From Carnegiea gigantea (Eukaryota; Streptophyta; Magnoliopsida; Caryophyllales; Cactaceae): a stretch of 64,000 bases of DNA. Position 1 is the first letter of the stretch. Each line of letters starts with the position of its first letter. The stretch spans positions 108,501 through 172,500 of the forward strand of contig JAKOGI010000542.1 in the NCBI GenBank assembly GCA_029747015.1, written 5' to 3'. Shown here one piece after another: positions 35,686-46,209 of this stretch. The translations under genes were made by a program, and so were the position numbers. Below the pieces are notes generated by a model that saw only the letters and a program-made list of their open reading frames with translations, made no database searches and was not told the DNA's origin.

Positions 35686-36878
35686 TGATGTATATGTGGG
35701 TGGTAAGTAAACCAAATCAAACTCAAACAAATTCCAAACAAGAATCAAACCAAAGAAAAGTGAATATGGAAGATAGATTGAGATGGATCGAAGAATAATA
35801 ACAAAAGAGGACAAAGGAATAAACAAGACCTTGCACTTGAGATAATCCTTCACGGAGCCACTCAAGTACTTGATCTTGGGCAAATTCTCTTGTCTTCACC
35901 AAGGAATCACTCCAATTGGAAAAAGAAGAGAACCTAGAACACCACTTGAACTTGCCAAAATTCAAGATATAGAACTAGGGATTTGGAATACTTTTGAGAA
36001 TCACACTCAAAGGTAATTGTATTTCACTTTGGGAAAGCTTACCACTCTGCATTCAAATGCAACTACATAACCCACCTATTTATAGGCTAAACAAAGATAA
36101 CCAAAAGACTTAAAAACTCCTAGCAATTAAAACTAGAAAATTGAAAAGGCTTGGAAAATGGAAAAGACTCAACATAAAGGGGTGGGGGAGGTTACAAAGA
36201 ATATTCTAGGCTTTCAATCAGCTGAAGACATCCATCTAGAACACTCCAAGTCGTGCATGATGTCATCCACATGATGTCATGTAACCAAAGTCTCTTCATT
36301 TGCCCAGCATTTAATCCTTGCAGCAGCCTCCACTTCAACTGAGCATAACTCTCAGCACACACGTCCAAATCAGGTGATTCTGGGCTTGTTGGAAAGCCCT
36401 GGAAATCTATTTTCCATAATGGGCTCATTTGCTCAATTTGGATAAGTAGATCAAAAGTTATGGTCCGAACATTACACCTATATCAGAACTGGACTGGAGC
36501 AGGACAACTTCCCTTTGAGTGCTACTTTGCCCAATCAAATGACGTCCAAATTAAATAAAATTGGGCTTATTTTAAAGCTGACATCTTAAGCTTCAAAACC
36601 ATGTGGCCCCTCAAGTTGTGGGTCCACTTGAGCTACTCCAAAAAATGAGTACAAAAAAAATTACCTTCCGCAGGGATGAATCGGGCACCAATTCTTCCGA
36701 AAGGAATATGAGTTTTATCCAGATTTTCACCACTTGCTTGACTTCTTCATGGTGTCTAAAGTCCTTGAACTCACATAATAAGAGAAAATATGAGAGTTCC
36801 CATGCACGCTCTTGTTTGACACTTTTCTTCTTGGAAGTTGACCTTAAATAAAAATGATACATATGGGAATATGCATCA
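35686..36878 (-). repeat. 5' LTR of the TR-GAG element
   Basis: Same ends as the other copy (TGATGTATATG to GAATATGCATCA in plus reading). It holds the element promoter on the minus strand; CCTATAAATAGG at about 36078-36089 is a good TATA box and is also present in the 3' LTR at about 32797-32808. Confidence 0.93.
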
Positions 36879-36883
36879 TACAA

Positions 36884-38510
36884 GCATATAATTAATCGTA
36901 TTAATATATTGTTAGTTAGTCATATTAACTTTTCGTAAAGAGATTACAAAATTTATTAACATATTAGGTTGTATCAAGTTGTAGAAAACCATATTAACAT
37001 ATTAACATGGTTCATAAATCAATATCATATTCATTTTAGCTTTACTACTTGAATTTTACCTCCACATATTAAATTGCCTAAATGGTTTTAGTACTTGAAT
37101 TTTATGAATCAAGTCATATTCAGTTTAGTTAGAAAATTCATATCAACATATAACCATGTCATATTTTATACATATTGTCATATTGTTCAATCTTAACTTC
37201 ATTAGTATGCCCCAAACGTATTTCATATAATCATATAATCATATCATATTTACTAACATGCTAAATCATATTTTCATTTTAAATTTAACCATAATTACTA
37301 ACTACTTATATAATAATTTCAAAAAGAGATATTTATTTGATTTATAAAGTATTTCAAAACATTTAACTACCATTTCAAATCTTAATAAACTAAATTATTT
37401 TGACTAACATGCCAAAACTTAAAAAATCAAATCATATAAATTTCAATAACATGTCAAAATTTAAAAATTGAACTAATCAAGTGACATAATCATGCCACTA
37501 ACATTACATACATGTAATCTAACATGTGAAAACAAAATTAAATTTAACTAGCGTGCCAAATATATTTATATTTAATCATATCAATTATTTTAGATACTAA
37601 CATATATACTAACACATAACATACTTTTCCAATAATTTAAAAATTATTCATGCTCATAATTTTCTTCACTTCTTTTTTGATTGAAAGCACCTTCTAACTA
37701 AATTTAATTAACATTCCAATACTTAATAAAGTAAATTTACATTCCAATTCTATTATTTTCTTTTATTTTTTCAAGTTACAAAGTATTGCAAATTACTAAT
37801 GCCAAGACCTAAAAATAACCAAATCATATTAACTTCAATAACATGTAAACATTTAACAATTTAACAAGGCATAGTAAACTAACATGTGAACACATAATCG
37901 TACTTCACTAACATGACCAAACATATTTAGATTTATTTGTTGTTTTAGTTACTACCATATAAAATAACACAAAACCAAATTTCTCAATATTGTTTTTTGA
38001 AAAATTCATACTTACAATTTTCTTCACTTCTTTCTTGACTGAGAGCACCTCCAACTTTCTACGAAATTTTAAATTACAAAATTTCTTCACTTTTTTGATG
38101 AAACTACTCATAAATAAAACCAACTTGCTCACAATTTCATTACAGAGAGAGGTTGAGATTTTTGTGTGTTAAATTTGTGAAAAATGAGAACTATTTATAG
38201 AAAATATACATTAAATCAACAAAAAAAAAAGGAGAAAAGGGCCAAAATAGCTATTGGACAATGGCTACAATTTCTAACCCAACGTGTCTCTTTGCAGCAC
38301 AACCTAAGAGCCTTTTCCTTTTTTTTTAAAAATCACCTAACGGTTAAAAAAAAGCGGTCAATGTGTCAAACGATGTTGTTTTGACCTGACACTGGCCACG
38401 CTCATCTCCTAGTCGCTCGGCGAGCCGCGAGTGTTGAACTTCCTGCTACGTGTCTGCAAGCGGCTCGAAGCGTGCCAGCCCAACTTTTGGGCCCGTGAGC
38501 CGTGCACTCT
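36884..38510 (-). other. Upstream part of the Harbinger element, non-coding
   Basis: AT-rich, with many CATATTAAC-like words (36900-37900), then the leader and promoter of ORF1 near 38100-38200, then a GC-rich stretch (about 38370-38510) with AGCCGC/GCGGCT words, typical of Harbinger subterminal DNA. No exon was recognised. Confidence 0.5.
38191..38200 (-). promoter_or_regulatory. TATA box of the Harbinger ORF1 promoter
   Basis: CTATAAATAG on the minus strand, followed by an A/C/T-rich leader with CTCTCTCT at about 38143-38152. It is placed correctly to drive the two minus-strand genes. Confidence 0.5.
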
Positions 38511-40048
38511 GCATTCCCTTTCTATTTCTGCTCTATGTTTCTTTTATTTTTGTTCTTTTTATTTTTGCTTTAACTATTAATGTGTTTTAAACTTTTAATC
38601 ACACTTGGTAGCATATATCTAAATTTAATTTTTTATCAAAAGCCAACAATCAAATTTGCTCTTCCTCTATATTGCGAGGCAACAAGCCAACTCACAATAG
38701 ACATCTGCAAATAATCAAAAAAATGTTTATATATATTTGGAAAATGTTTTTTGTACTTAGTAAATTGAGGCTTATAAATATGTATAAATCAAGTACAATA
38801 CTAATAACTGAGCTGGTCATCAATATGTAAGCCGAATTATTGTCTAATAAGTTCATCAACATGTATGAACTAATTAATACATTTATTTTTACAATGAATA
38901 AAGGCTTATCGACATCTTAGGAAAATTCCTATATATATATCAAATAAATATTTATCTACCATACACTCATATATTATAATACTCCAATTCTTGATAACGT
39001 AATTAGTCTTAATTAACTCATTATTAGCAGTTAATGTAGTAAAAGAGTTAGGGTTAGAGCGTCACCAGCGTCCCAGGGAGGATAAGGCTTAATTAATTTA
39101 CTTAATATAAATATTATAACACACTCTAGCCTACGTGAAAACTAATTGGAGCACAACTTAAACATTCTCAAACTTAACCAGAAGTCTAACAACCCACAAA
39201 GCTTACATTCCGATAAACCTTAACTTTACAAGATGTCATTGTAAGCTTGTCTAGACGTCTTTGACTGTCTCCTCGCCTCTTTGGTATTGTCAGGGAAGGA
39301 CTTCACAATTAATTTACCTAAAACTATAAAACACAAAAATATTTAAATAATGAGCCGAAACACAATACGTTTACTCCTATACTATAAAGATATAAATTTA
39401 TTTTTTAGTGGGCGTGCGTATCTCAATTCATTTAGTTCAAGATTAGGAGAGGAAAGAGAATTATGTTAAAACTATTATCGATTATTATCTAAAAGTAAAA
39501 CTCAAATTGATGAGCTCATATTGTGACAATACGGTCAATGAATAAAGTATATACCTCCTAAGTTGATCGACAAGCCTGAGCTAAATCCAACATAGGTGAA
39601 CTGAAGGGCTGAGTTTTGATAATTGATAATTGTTGGGCCAACTTGATTAAGTGGCAAAATAATGGTTAAATATTATTCATTAAATAATTGTATATTATGA
39701 GATTTTGATATTTATCAAAATATGTAAAATTTTGAAAGGTACAGGCAGTAGACGTACCTGAATTTTAAAAAATTTTCTCCCTTTTGTAAAAATTATTTGT
39801 TTACGTCTCAACGATGACAGAAGTGGCCTCGTTTCTATGTCAAATCGATATTTTATTATAGGTATGGTTTAAATAATTTTTATTATTACAATCTTGGTAA
39901 ATAACCGTAACTTAACTTGTTATTTTTCTTAATTACTACACTCCTATTATTGTTAATTGAGCTCACAAATAATCAAATAATCTAATTTTTCATTTATTAC
40001 TAAATTCATTTTGTTATGTCCTTTTTTTTATTATTAATTATTATTATT
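38511..40048. other. Intergenic, AT-rich; contains a copy of repeat X
   Basis: About 38700-38950 resembles the sequence at 55510-55860 (shared words ATATGTATAAATCAA, CATCAATATGTA and ATTTATTTTT). The remainder holds no recognised gene. Some sequence here may belong to the gypsy LTR on its outer side, which I could not delimit. Confidence 0.4.
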
Positions 40049-40141
40049 GTTGTTGTTATTGTTGTTGTTGTTGTTGTTGTTGTTGTTCTTCTTCTTCTTC
40101 TTCTTCTTCTTCTTCTTCTTCTTCTTCTTCTTCTTCTTCTT
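40049..40141. repeat. Compound (GTT)n(CTT)n microsatellite
   Basis: GTT repeats at about 40049-40087 switch directly to 18 CTT units at 40088-40141. The CTT part is a strict polypyrimidine tract. Confidence 0.95.
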
Positions 40142-40812
40142 GCCACTAGTATTGTTGGTAGTACCATTATTATACTTTTGACAATATTATTTCAATTTCC
40201 ACCCTTCACAAGTATATCCTTTATTAACCAAAAAGAGGTTACAAGCTCAATTTATGACTTGATTTATTTTAAATATGATATCTATAATTTTTGAGCCAAA
40301 TTATGAACATATTAATTTTAAATATATTTATTTTTATAAAAAAAACTTGGGTAGACTTCCATAACCATTGATTGTGTGAATTATAAAGAAGCATGTCATT
40401 TCTAACCCACTTAAACATATTTCAACCTTTAATCACCCTCTTTGGGTAATATTAAGACTTAAATTTTGTCATTAACAAAATCACAACCTTGCTTCCATAG
40501 TACTTTTGTCAAATTATTATTATAATATAGTCCTACTATAGCTTCCACTTACTAACACACTCAAATTACATAATCTATTTTTCCAAAGCAATTACAAACT
40601 TATGATTCATTGATTTATTTCAAAATCCCCCCACAAAACACTATCTCCCTCTTTTCTTCCATCTTAAACCTCAAGCTCTTCTCCACCTTTCAACTCTTCA
40701 ATAACAATAAATCCACACCCACATATCAACTTTTAATTCTGTCAAAAATATAACCAAAATCCTTTAAATTCAACACAATCAACTTCAATGAGCTCAATTT
40801 CACAATACATAC

Positions 40813-41794
40813 TGAAAACTCCCTCCGTCTATGAATATGCATAGACACCCATACGTCCCAATACCAAAATCCATCATTGTAAGCTTCAAATTTACATAAA
40901 ATAACATTTCTTTAATGTTAAAGGACATAATGTTTAGCTAATTCAAAAAGAAATTAATAAAAACAATTGAAGAGGAACTCACAGTTCACCTTGCAATTGC
41001 TCAACTAAGAGTTGAGAATGTGATAGAGTGTGGCGCAAGTGGGAGTTGCTAATGGTGGCTAGTGGTGCAAAGAGGCGATGGTATTTGCTTCTTAAAGTAG
41101 TTGCCCATGACTATTCATTGATTCGGAGTTCTACACTATAGTCGTGCTACTTTAGAAGGCATCTCATACATGAAGGTGAAGAGGAAGAAGAGTGAGAAAG
41201 AAGAGGGGTTTGACTTCTCATTTAACTTTGCCATAATTTTTTGTTTTAGTTATTTTTTCCCTTTTTTTTGTTCTAAACAAACCAGCTTACTCCTAATTAA
41301 AAATCTCAAGAAGTTGGGTTCTTGTTTGTGCACATTGTTTGCATTTTATCCAAAATAAGGACACCCAATACAATCCCACATCTATTTTAGTCACATTTTG
41401 TTTTAAACAATTACCTAAGTTATCTAGAAAAACTATAAATTTCACCCATATTGACTTATGTGCCTTTGCATTTATTTATTTGTTTTATTTTTATTTGGTT
41501 TGTTCACATTTTCATTTATTTACATAGCATAGATAATATAAAGTATTTTTTGGTAAGCAACTTCCTTGAAGAATATGACTTTCAATCATTTTTGTAAGCA
41601 CACTGATTTACATTTATTTATAAGAATTGAATGATTTCATATGAAGCATTGCTTAAATTTTATTTTGAGGCCACTTTGTCGTCTCAACCTACAATCACAT
41701 AAATATTTCCAATGTTGAATTGAAAGGTGGCACTCAACTTTGTTAAATTGAAATTAATAAAGTAATTGACATGAGTTAGGTTCAAGCTACTACA
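40813..41794 (-). repeat. 3' LTR of the old gypsy element
   Basis: Right end CAAGCTACTACA abuts the polypurine tract. It shares long stretches with 54565-55504, for example GAAGAGGGGTTTGACTTCTC and GAGGCCACTTTGTCGTCTCA. The left boundary is approximate. Confidence 0.7.
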
Positions 41795-41795
41795 A

Positions 41796-41810
41796 CCTTC
41801 CTCCCCCTGG
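41796..41810 (-). promoter_or_regulatory. Polypurine tract of the old gypsy element
   Basis: Minus strand CCAGGGGGAGGAAGG next to the LTR. Confidence 0.7.
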
Positions 41811-42600
41811 TAAAATAAGTTTTGTCCTTAAAACTTACAAATTTGAAGGAAGTGCTTGCATGATTTACCTCACAATAAATAAGGATATTTGCTTTCGATT
41901 TCTTCTTCATTCTCCTAGTGGCTTCTAATGAGGCATGGTGAGTATGTTAAACCTTAACCAAAAGTATGTTCTTATAGCGAGGTCATTTGGCCCAAACCAA
42001 GCTTTTTAATGACCTTTATGGCTCCATAATGATGTCGTGGTTTGGTTTAGGAACATATTTCTTAAGTTATGATATATGAAAAATACTGCACACATGCTCA
42101 AGTTCTACAAATAAAGTCAGACTATAAGCCACTCTATTTAACCTTTTGATGATTTCATAGGGCAAGGGGTACTTAGGGATCAGTTTTCCTCGACATTGAA
42201 CCTCCTAACGCCCTTAACAGGCGATATCTTAAGGAATACTTTATCTACCACTTAGAATCTGCATAACTCTTTCAAGTATACACCGTATAACATTCTCCTC
42301 ATTCTGTTAGCATATCTCTTTTGTCGTATCTTCTTTACCTTCTTAGTGGTTTCTTGGATTTATTCTCACCCTATAATGCTTTATCTATTTCACCCCAACA
42401 TAGTTAGGCCTTGTTTGAAAATCTGATCCGATGAGAAAGGTCCTTATTTTGTATTCTTAATTGTATTATGTGCCTACTGAGGACCAAATTATCGGTGATG
42501 TTCTGAGATTTGATGCCATCCTATGACTTGAGTATATAGTACTTTTCAGGATAACAGTCAAGGGATACTTTGTGTTTTGTCTTACAGTTATAGCTTGTTT
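41811..42600 (-). pseudogene. Gypsy integrase C-terminus remnant
   Basis: Minus-strand reading gives RQKRYANRMRRML, then VDKVFLKISPVKGVRRFNVEE (about 42240-42185), then PYEIIKRLNRVAYSLTLFVE and CSIFHIS (about 42165-42065), with stops. This is the end-of-integrase block of Ty3/gypsy elements, which lies upstream of the polypurine tract. No chromodomain could be read with confidence. It is heavily decayed. Confidence 0.72.
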
Positions 42601-45190
42601 ATTTACGTAACCTCCCTCTTCACAGTCGTCAAAATTTTGCTAGATTTGGATTCAATGTGAAAGATGAATATCTTCAAGGATAAAAATGATGAAAAGGGTA
42701 ACCAAATAAGTCATTAGTCACTAAAAAGAAATAGAAAACGACATTGGAAGTGATTGATATAAGAGGGAATATCATAGGATTGCTAGAATAAAGATAACTG
42801 AGTGTATTAAGAATTCAAAAATAGCAGGCTACATGAACCATGGTTTGCATATACGTTTCACAAGAGAAACCAAAAGATAGTCAACATCTTGTGGGCTATA
42901 TCAATGATAAAGGTGAGTATTCTATACCGTCTCAAACAAAATGTAAAATTAGAAGATTGAATTATAGACCTAATTGTGATATTTATAAAATAAGGAAATA
43001 TCAGAGTAAAGACAAGATTATTCACTTACGTAATGCTACCTTTAATAAGGGTTTTCATCGCTCAATCAAGCTATTCAAAGCAAAAGCACAGTATAAAGAG
43101 GGGTTATTTGAGTCATAGAAGGGTTAAAATGTAGATTGTTCACGTAATCTTCACGCTAAAGGTGTGGTTAGTCGTCAAAATCATAGATATAGTTATAAAA
43201 ATTGTAAATAATGGAATAATCATGATCTCTGCTATAGGTCATATACATGACGCCCAAAGGGGGATTTGAATGGAGTTGGAGCCATCTTAGAAAAGAATGG
43301 TGTTTCAGTTGCATTTGGATTTAGTAGTTGAATTACAACCACGATAGTAGCAACTGAGTTTGAACAAGGTGCCCTTTTATCAAATAATTAATATGATAAG
43401 TGTAATAGATTGACTTGCATAAGTCGAGAGTACAACTTCCTGGATTTAGTATAAAATGAATTTTCACTAACGTGGGTGAATGTTTGATTAATGCAATTCC
43501 ACCATTCTTCTTACTTTGAAATTACACTCATAAAATGATCTTGATTCTTCTCAATTCAATCTTGTTAATCCACTTAAACTTGCTTTGTGCGAGCAAGGGC
43601 TGGTTACTATGAATAAATGGGGTGCATGCTATATGTATAAGCACACTTTTTGTGAAATTGGGATGAAGATAGTTTTCAAAAGTATTACAATGTGGGGAAC
43701 CATTTAAGGTCAGTTAGGAATGTATATTCCACAGTAAGCAACTAGATTCAAGGGCATAGTTGATCATGCTAGAAAGAAGGTAGGAGTACTCTTGAGGATC
43801 AACAAAACTCCAGTAGCTTGAAATGAAAAGGGAGAAATTAAATAACAGTGGAAGGAGGCAAATTTGAAGGATGAGCAAATCAAACAAATATTAGAAAGAG
43901 CATCAATGCAACAAGCATACTATAATTAGAAAGGCTTGGATGTGGATGGACCTATTGAGCAAATGGTGTAGACAATGATCAAGGGAGAGATAAGTTAATG
44001 ACTAAGAGTAATGAAAACATCACTGGTGCAAGGTTTTAATTAAAAGAATAGATGACATATTATGAAATGATTAGGTAGGAAGGACGTGCTATGAAGCAGG
44101 TAGAATAAGAATAGCAATAAGCATAACCAATTTAGAATAGAGGCAGTAAGAATCAAATAGTTCTAAATGTTGGTTACACAGGGAAAGAACATTTGATATG
44201 TTAGTTTGGAAGCAAGACAAATAGTGAATGTAGATGATTTAAATGGTAGTCAAATGTTTAAGGCATGTCAAATCTCGCTATTTGCAAATAATATAACATT
44301 CAAGGTATTGAGCCAAGATTAGACTGTAAAATTATCCATATGCATAAGGTTCCCCTTTTAGAATCCTTAGGGTCGTGGCATTCCAACTACTATTGGTCGA
44401 TATGAGTTGATGCCATCTCTTTCTTTTCAAGTTTAGGTGAAAACATGAGGTAGAAATGGGTTCAAATGCGCAAAATGAGAGTGTTACAAAGGTATCTTTT
44501 ATTGGTTATGAAAGAATCCATGCGTTAGGTTTGTTTGATTACAAGAAGGAAAAGGCACGATGATACTTAGTTTATTCATGAGCATCAAGAGAGCAAAATA
44601 GAAAGTCCTGGTTATAAAGTTGAATAGGTTGTTAGAACACCAGAGGGAGAAGCGGTTTATGGTATGACAAACAAGTTAGTCTCACATTCAAAGGGTTGTC
44701 AGATAAACGCAAGCAGTGCTCATAGGAACCCATGGTAAGCAACTCTGGAAAGGGTTAAGGAAAGAGGTAAGAGTATCACAGAAAGGAAAAATTTTATTCA
44801 CTGGCTTATTGAATTTAAAATTCTCCAAAATGAAGGGGAAAAGTCTTGGGTAATGGATTCAAGGATGCCGGTAAAAGTTAATAACAGGAATGAAGATTTT
44901 ATTACAAATAAGAGAAAAAAATTATCTTTTGGTCTATCGAGGTTAGGGCAAATAATTTCTCAGACCCACATTTTCTGCTAAATATTTACTAGTCCCTCTA
45001 ACTTTCGGTAAACATTTTTTGGGACCAAAGTTGGGATCAAAGTTTACCAGACTTGTCTTTTTTAAATTGCACCAAGGATCTTAAGTTTCTTATATTTGCA
45101 CATCTATCCCAAATCCTTAAAAACTTATTTTCGAAAAATAAAAATTTGCGCATGTGGTTTTTTTGCTCATAAGTACTACTCGACGCCCTT
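42601..45190. other. Unassigned 2.6-kb stretch
   Basis: Purine-rich on the plus strand, with numerous stops. The best frame, 42840-43118 (92 codons, Lys/Tyr/Ile-rich), has no recognised similarity. Near 43260-43330 a plus-strand frame reads LNGVGAILEKNGVSVAF, faintly like a retroelement RNase H core, but this alone is not enough to call it. It could be decayed gypsy or viral sequence. Confidence 0.35.
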
Positions 45191-45197
45191 TTTCAAT

Positions 45198-45208
45198 TGG
45201 TATCAGAG
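45198..45208 (+). promoter_or_regulatory. Viral minus-strand primer site (tRNA-iMet)
   Basis: TGGTATCAGAG, followed by TC where the usual sequence has C. It lies 73 bases before the first viral ORF. Confidence 0.8.
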
Positions 45209-45280
45209 TCACGTGACCAAAAATAATTAAGATTATTAAGCTAATTAATGATTAATTGAGCTAATTAACTATGATTAACT

Positions 45281-45682
45281 ATGATTAATGCTAGAATCAT
45301 CACCTACTTGCCCTGGACCGAATTATTCACACATTGTTCACTCACTATAACTTCGGAAGGCATTTCTCCAGTAGCACCTCAATTAGACAATATAACAGAT
45401 ATAGTTTTAGAATTAAAAGTAGAATCAGCTAAAATTAAGACTGAAGTCAAGGAACTTAAAAAGAAAATATTTGTAATCCACCTTTCTCTAGTTAACGAAG
45501 TTAAACATAATAGAAAATCCACCTCTAATATTAGTACTCCATTTCAGCATAAGTATCCTTTCCAAAACCCAAAAAATAAGAAGCCGTTTCCTTTGCATGA
45601 TATAAAAATCAAAAAAAAAGTAGGAGAAAAATCAGATGAAAAATTGGCTAAAAAAGTAGAAAAAGAAGAGGATGGAGTATGA
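45281..45682 (+). pseudogene. Viral ORF 1, small coiled-coil protein
   Basis: 133 codons, uninterrupted. A heptad-like stretch (IVLELKVESAKIKTEVKEL, about residues 47-65) predicts a coiled coil, followed by a Pro/Lys-rich basic tail. By position and form it could correspond to a virion-associated or other small structural protein of caulimovirids, but I see no diagnostic motif. Its stop overlaps the start of the next ORF by 11 bases (ATGGAGTATGA), a compact viral arrangement. The true start is uncertain: upstream sequence is a leader with short frames. Confidence 0.5.
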
Positions 45683-46205
45683 GCAATATACTCTTAAAGA
45701 GCTATAGAATATGTTTGAAAAAGAACAAAATTCAGAAGAATTAAACAAGATTATGGGCGCAATTAGTTATAAACATGATGTGTTACCTGATGATAATGAA
45801 GAGGCTAATAATGTCTAATTAGAAGAAAAAATATATCAGCAGATGAATCTTATTAAACTAGAAGATCTGAATGTATTACCTTTAGAAGAAGTCAGAAGAA
45901 AGCTGGGTAAAAAATATGGTAAAATGGTTGTTGAAGAAGAGATTAATAAAATCGGAGAAGAACTTGAACTAGGTGAAATAGAGATCGATCTTGTTAACAA
46001 TGTTGTTCCTAAACCTAAAGAATTTGATGAAGTTTCTAGAAGAAATACTCATTTTAGAAGATCTAGGTACGTTCCAGTAAGACGAACATGTTTATCCCAA
46101 GGAAAACTGCAACCTTTAAAGAAGTTGGCATTACCCTAATTAGTCAAACGGAATATATCTTAAACACAGATAGAGCTCGAAATAGAGAAGAAATACTACC
46201 TGACC
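45672..46205 (+). pseudogene. Viral ORF 2, N-terminal part of the structural polyprotein
   Basis: Opens at ATG 45672, overlapping ORF 1. It reads in one frame to 46139 with two in-frame stops (TAG near 45705, TAA near 45817), then continues in another frame (EYILNTDRARNREEILPDLL) to about 46205. The composition is Glu/Lys/Ile-rich, with a basic Arg patch (RRNTHFRRSRYVPVRR). It directly precedes the coat-protein core and was probably one frame with it. No enzyme motif is seen. Confidence 0.5.
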
Positions 46206-46209
46206 TGCT

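Larger units (their letters stand above)
32405..36878 (-). mobile_element. Non-autonomous Ty3/gypsy element with gag-protease only (TR-GAG type)
   Basis: 4.47 kb with LTRs of 1198 and 1193 bp, each bounded by TG and CA. The perfect 5-bp target duplication is TACAA (32400-32404 and 36879-36883). The tRNA-Met primer site, one intact gag-protease ORF and a polypurine tract make up the 2.08-kb interior. No reverse transcriptase, RNase H or integrase is present. By eye the LTRs differ at about 24 positions (about 2%), so it is the youngest datable insertion here. It lies inside the Harbinger element, upstream of its ORF1. Confidence 0.93.
28369..38510 (-). mobile_element. Autonomous-type PIF/Harbinger element with nested insertions
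   Basis: The left end is probably GAGGATGTGTAATGGTG at 28369, preceded by TAA. Two genes run on the minus strand: a Myb/NAM-associated accessory ORF (about 32340-31000), then the DDE transposase (30870-28951). Upstream is a promoter with CTATAAATAG (38191-38200). Later insertions are a hAT MITE (29263-29795) and a TR-GAG retrotransposon (32405-36878). Without them the element would be about 5 kb, normal for the superfamily. The right end is uncertain: GC-rich sequence to about 38510 looks subterminal, but I could not match it well to the left TIR. Confidence 0.7.

Noticed and set aside
38450..38520. Right terminal inverted repeat of the Harbinger element at GGGAATGCAGAGTGC (minus)
   Set aside because: Only weak similarity to the left end and no TAA beside it; boundary left approximate.
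40016..40294. 92-codon hydrophobic frame with poly-Val and poly-Leu
   Set aside because: Translation of the GTT/CTT microsatellite, not a membrane protein.
42840..43118. 92-codon Lys/Tyr-rich frame as a possible gene
   Set aside because: No recognised motif, surrounded by stops in decayed sequence; kept only as part of an unassigned region.
45198..45208. A tRNA gene at the TGGTATCAGAG sites
   Set aside because: Only the short tRNA 3'-end complement is present at this and the other two sites; these are primer binding sites.
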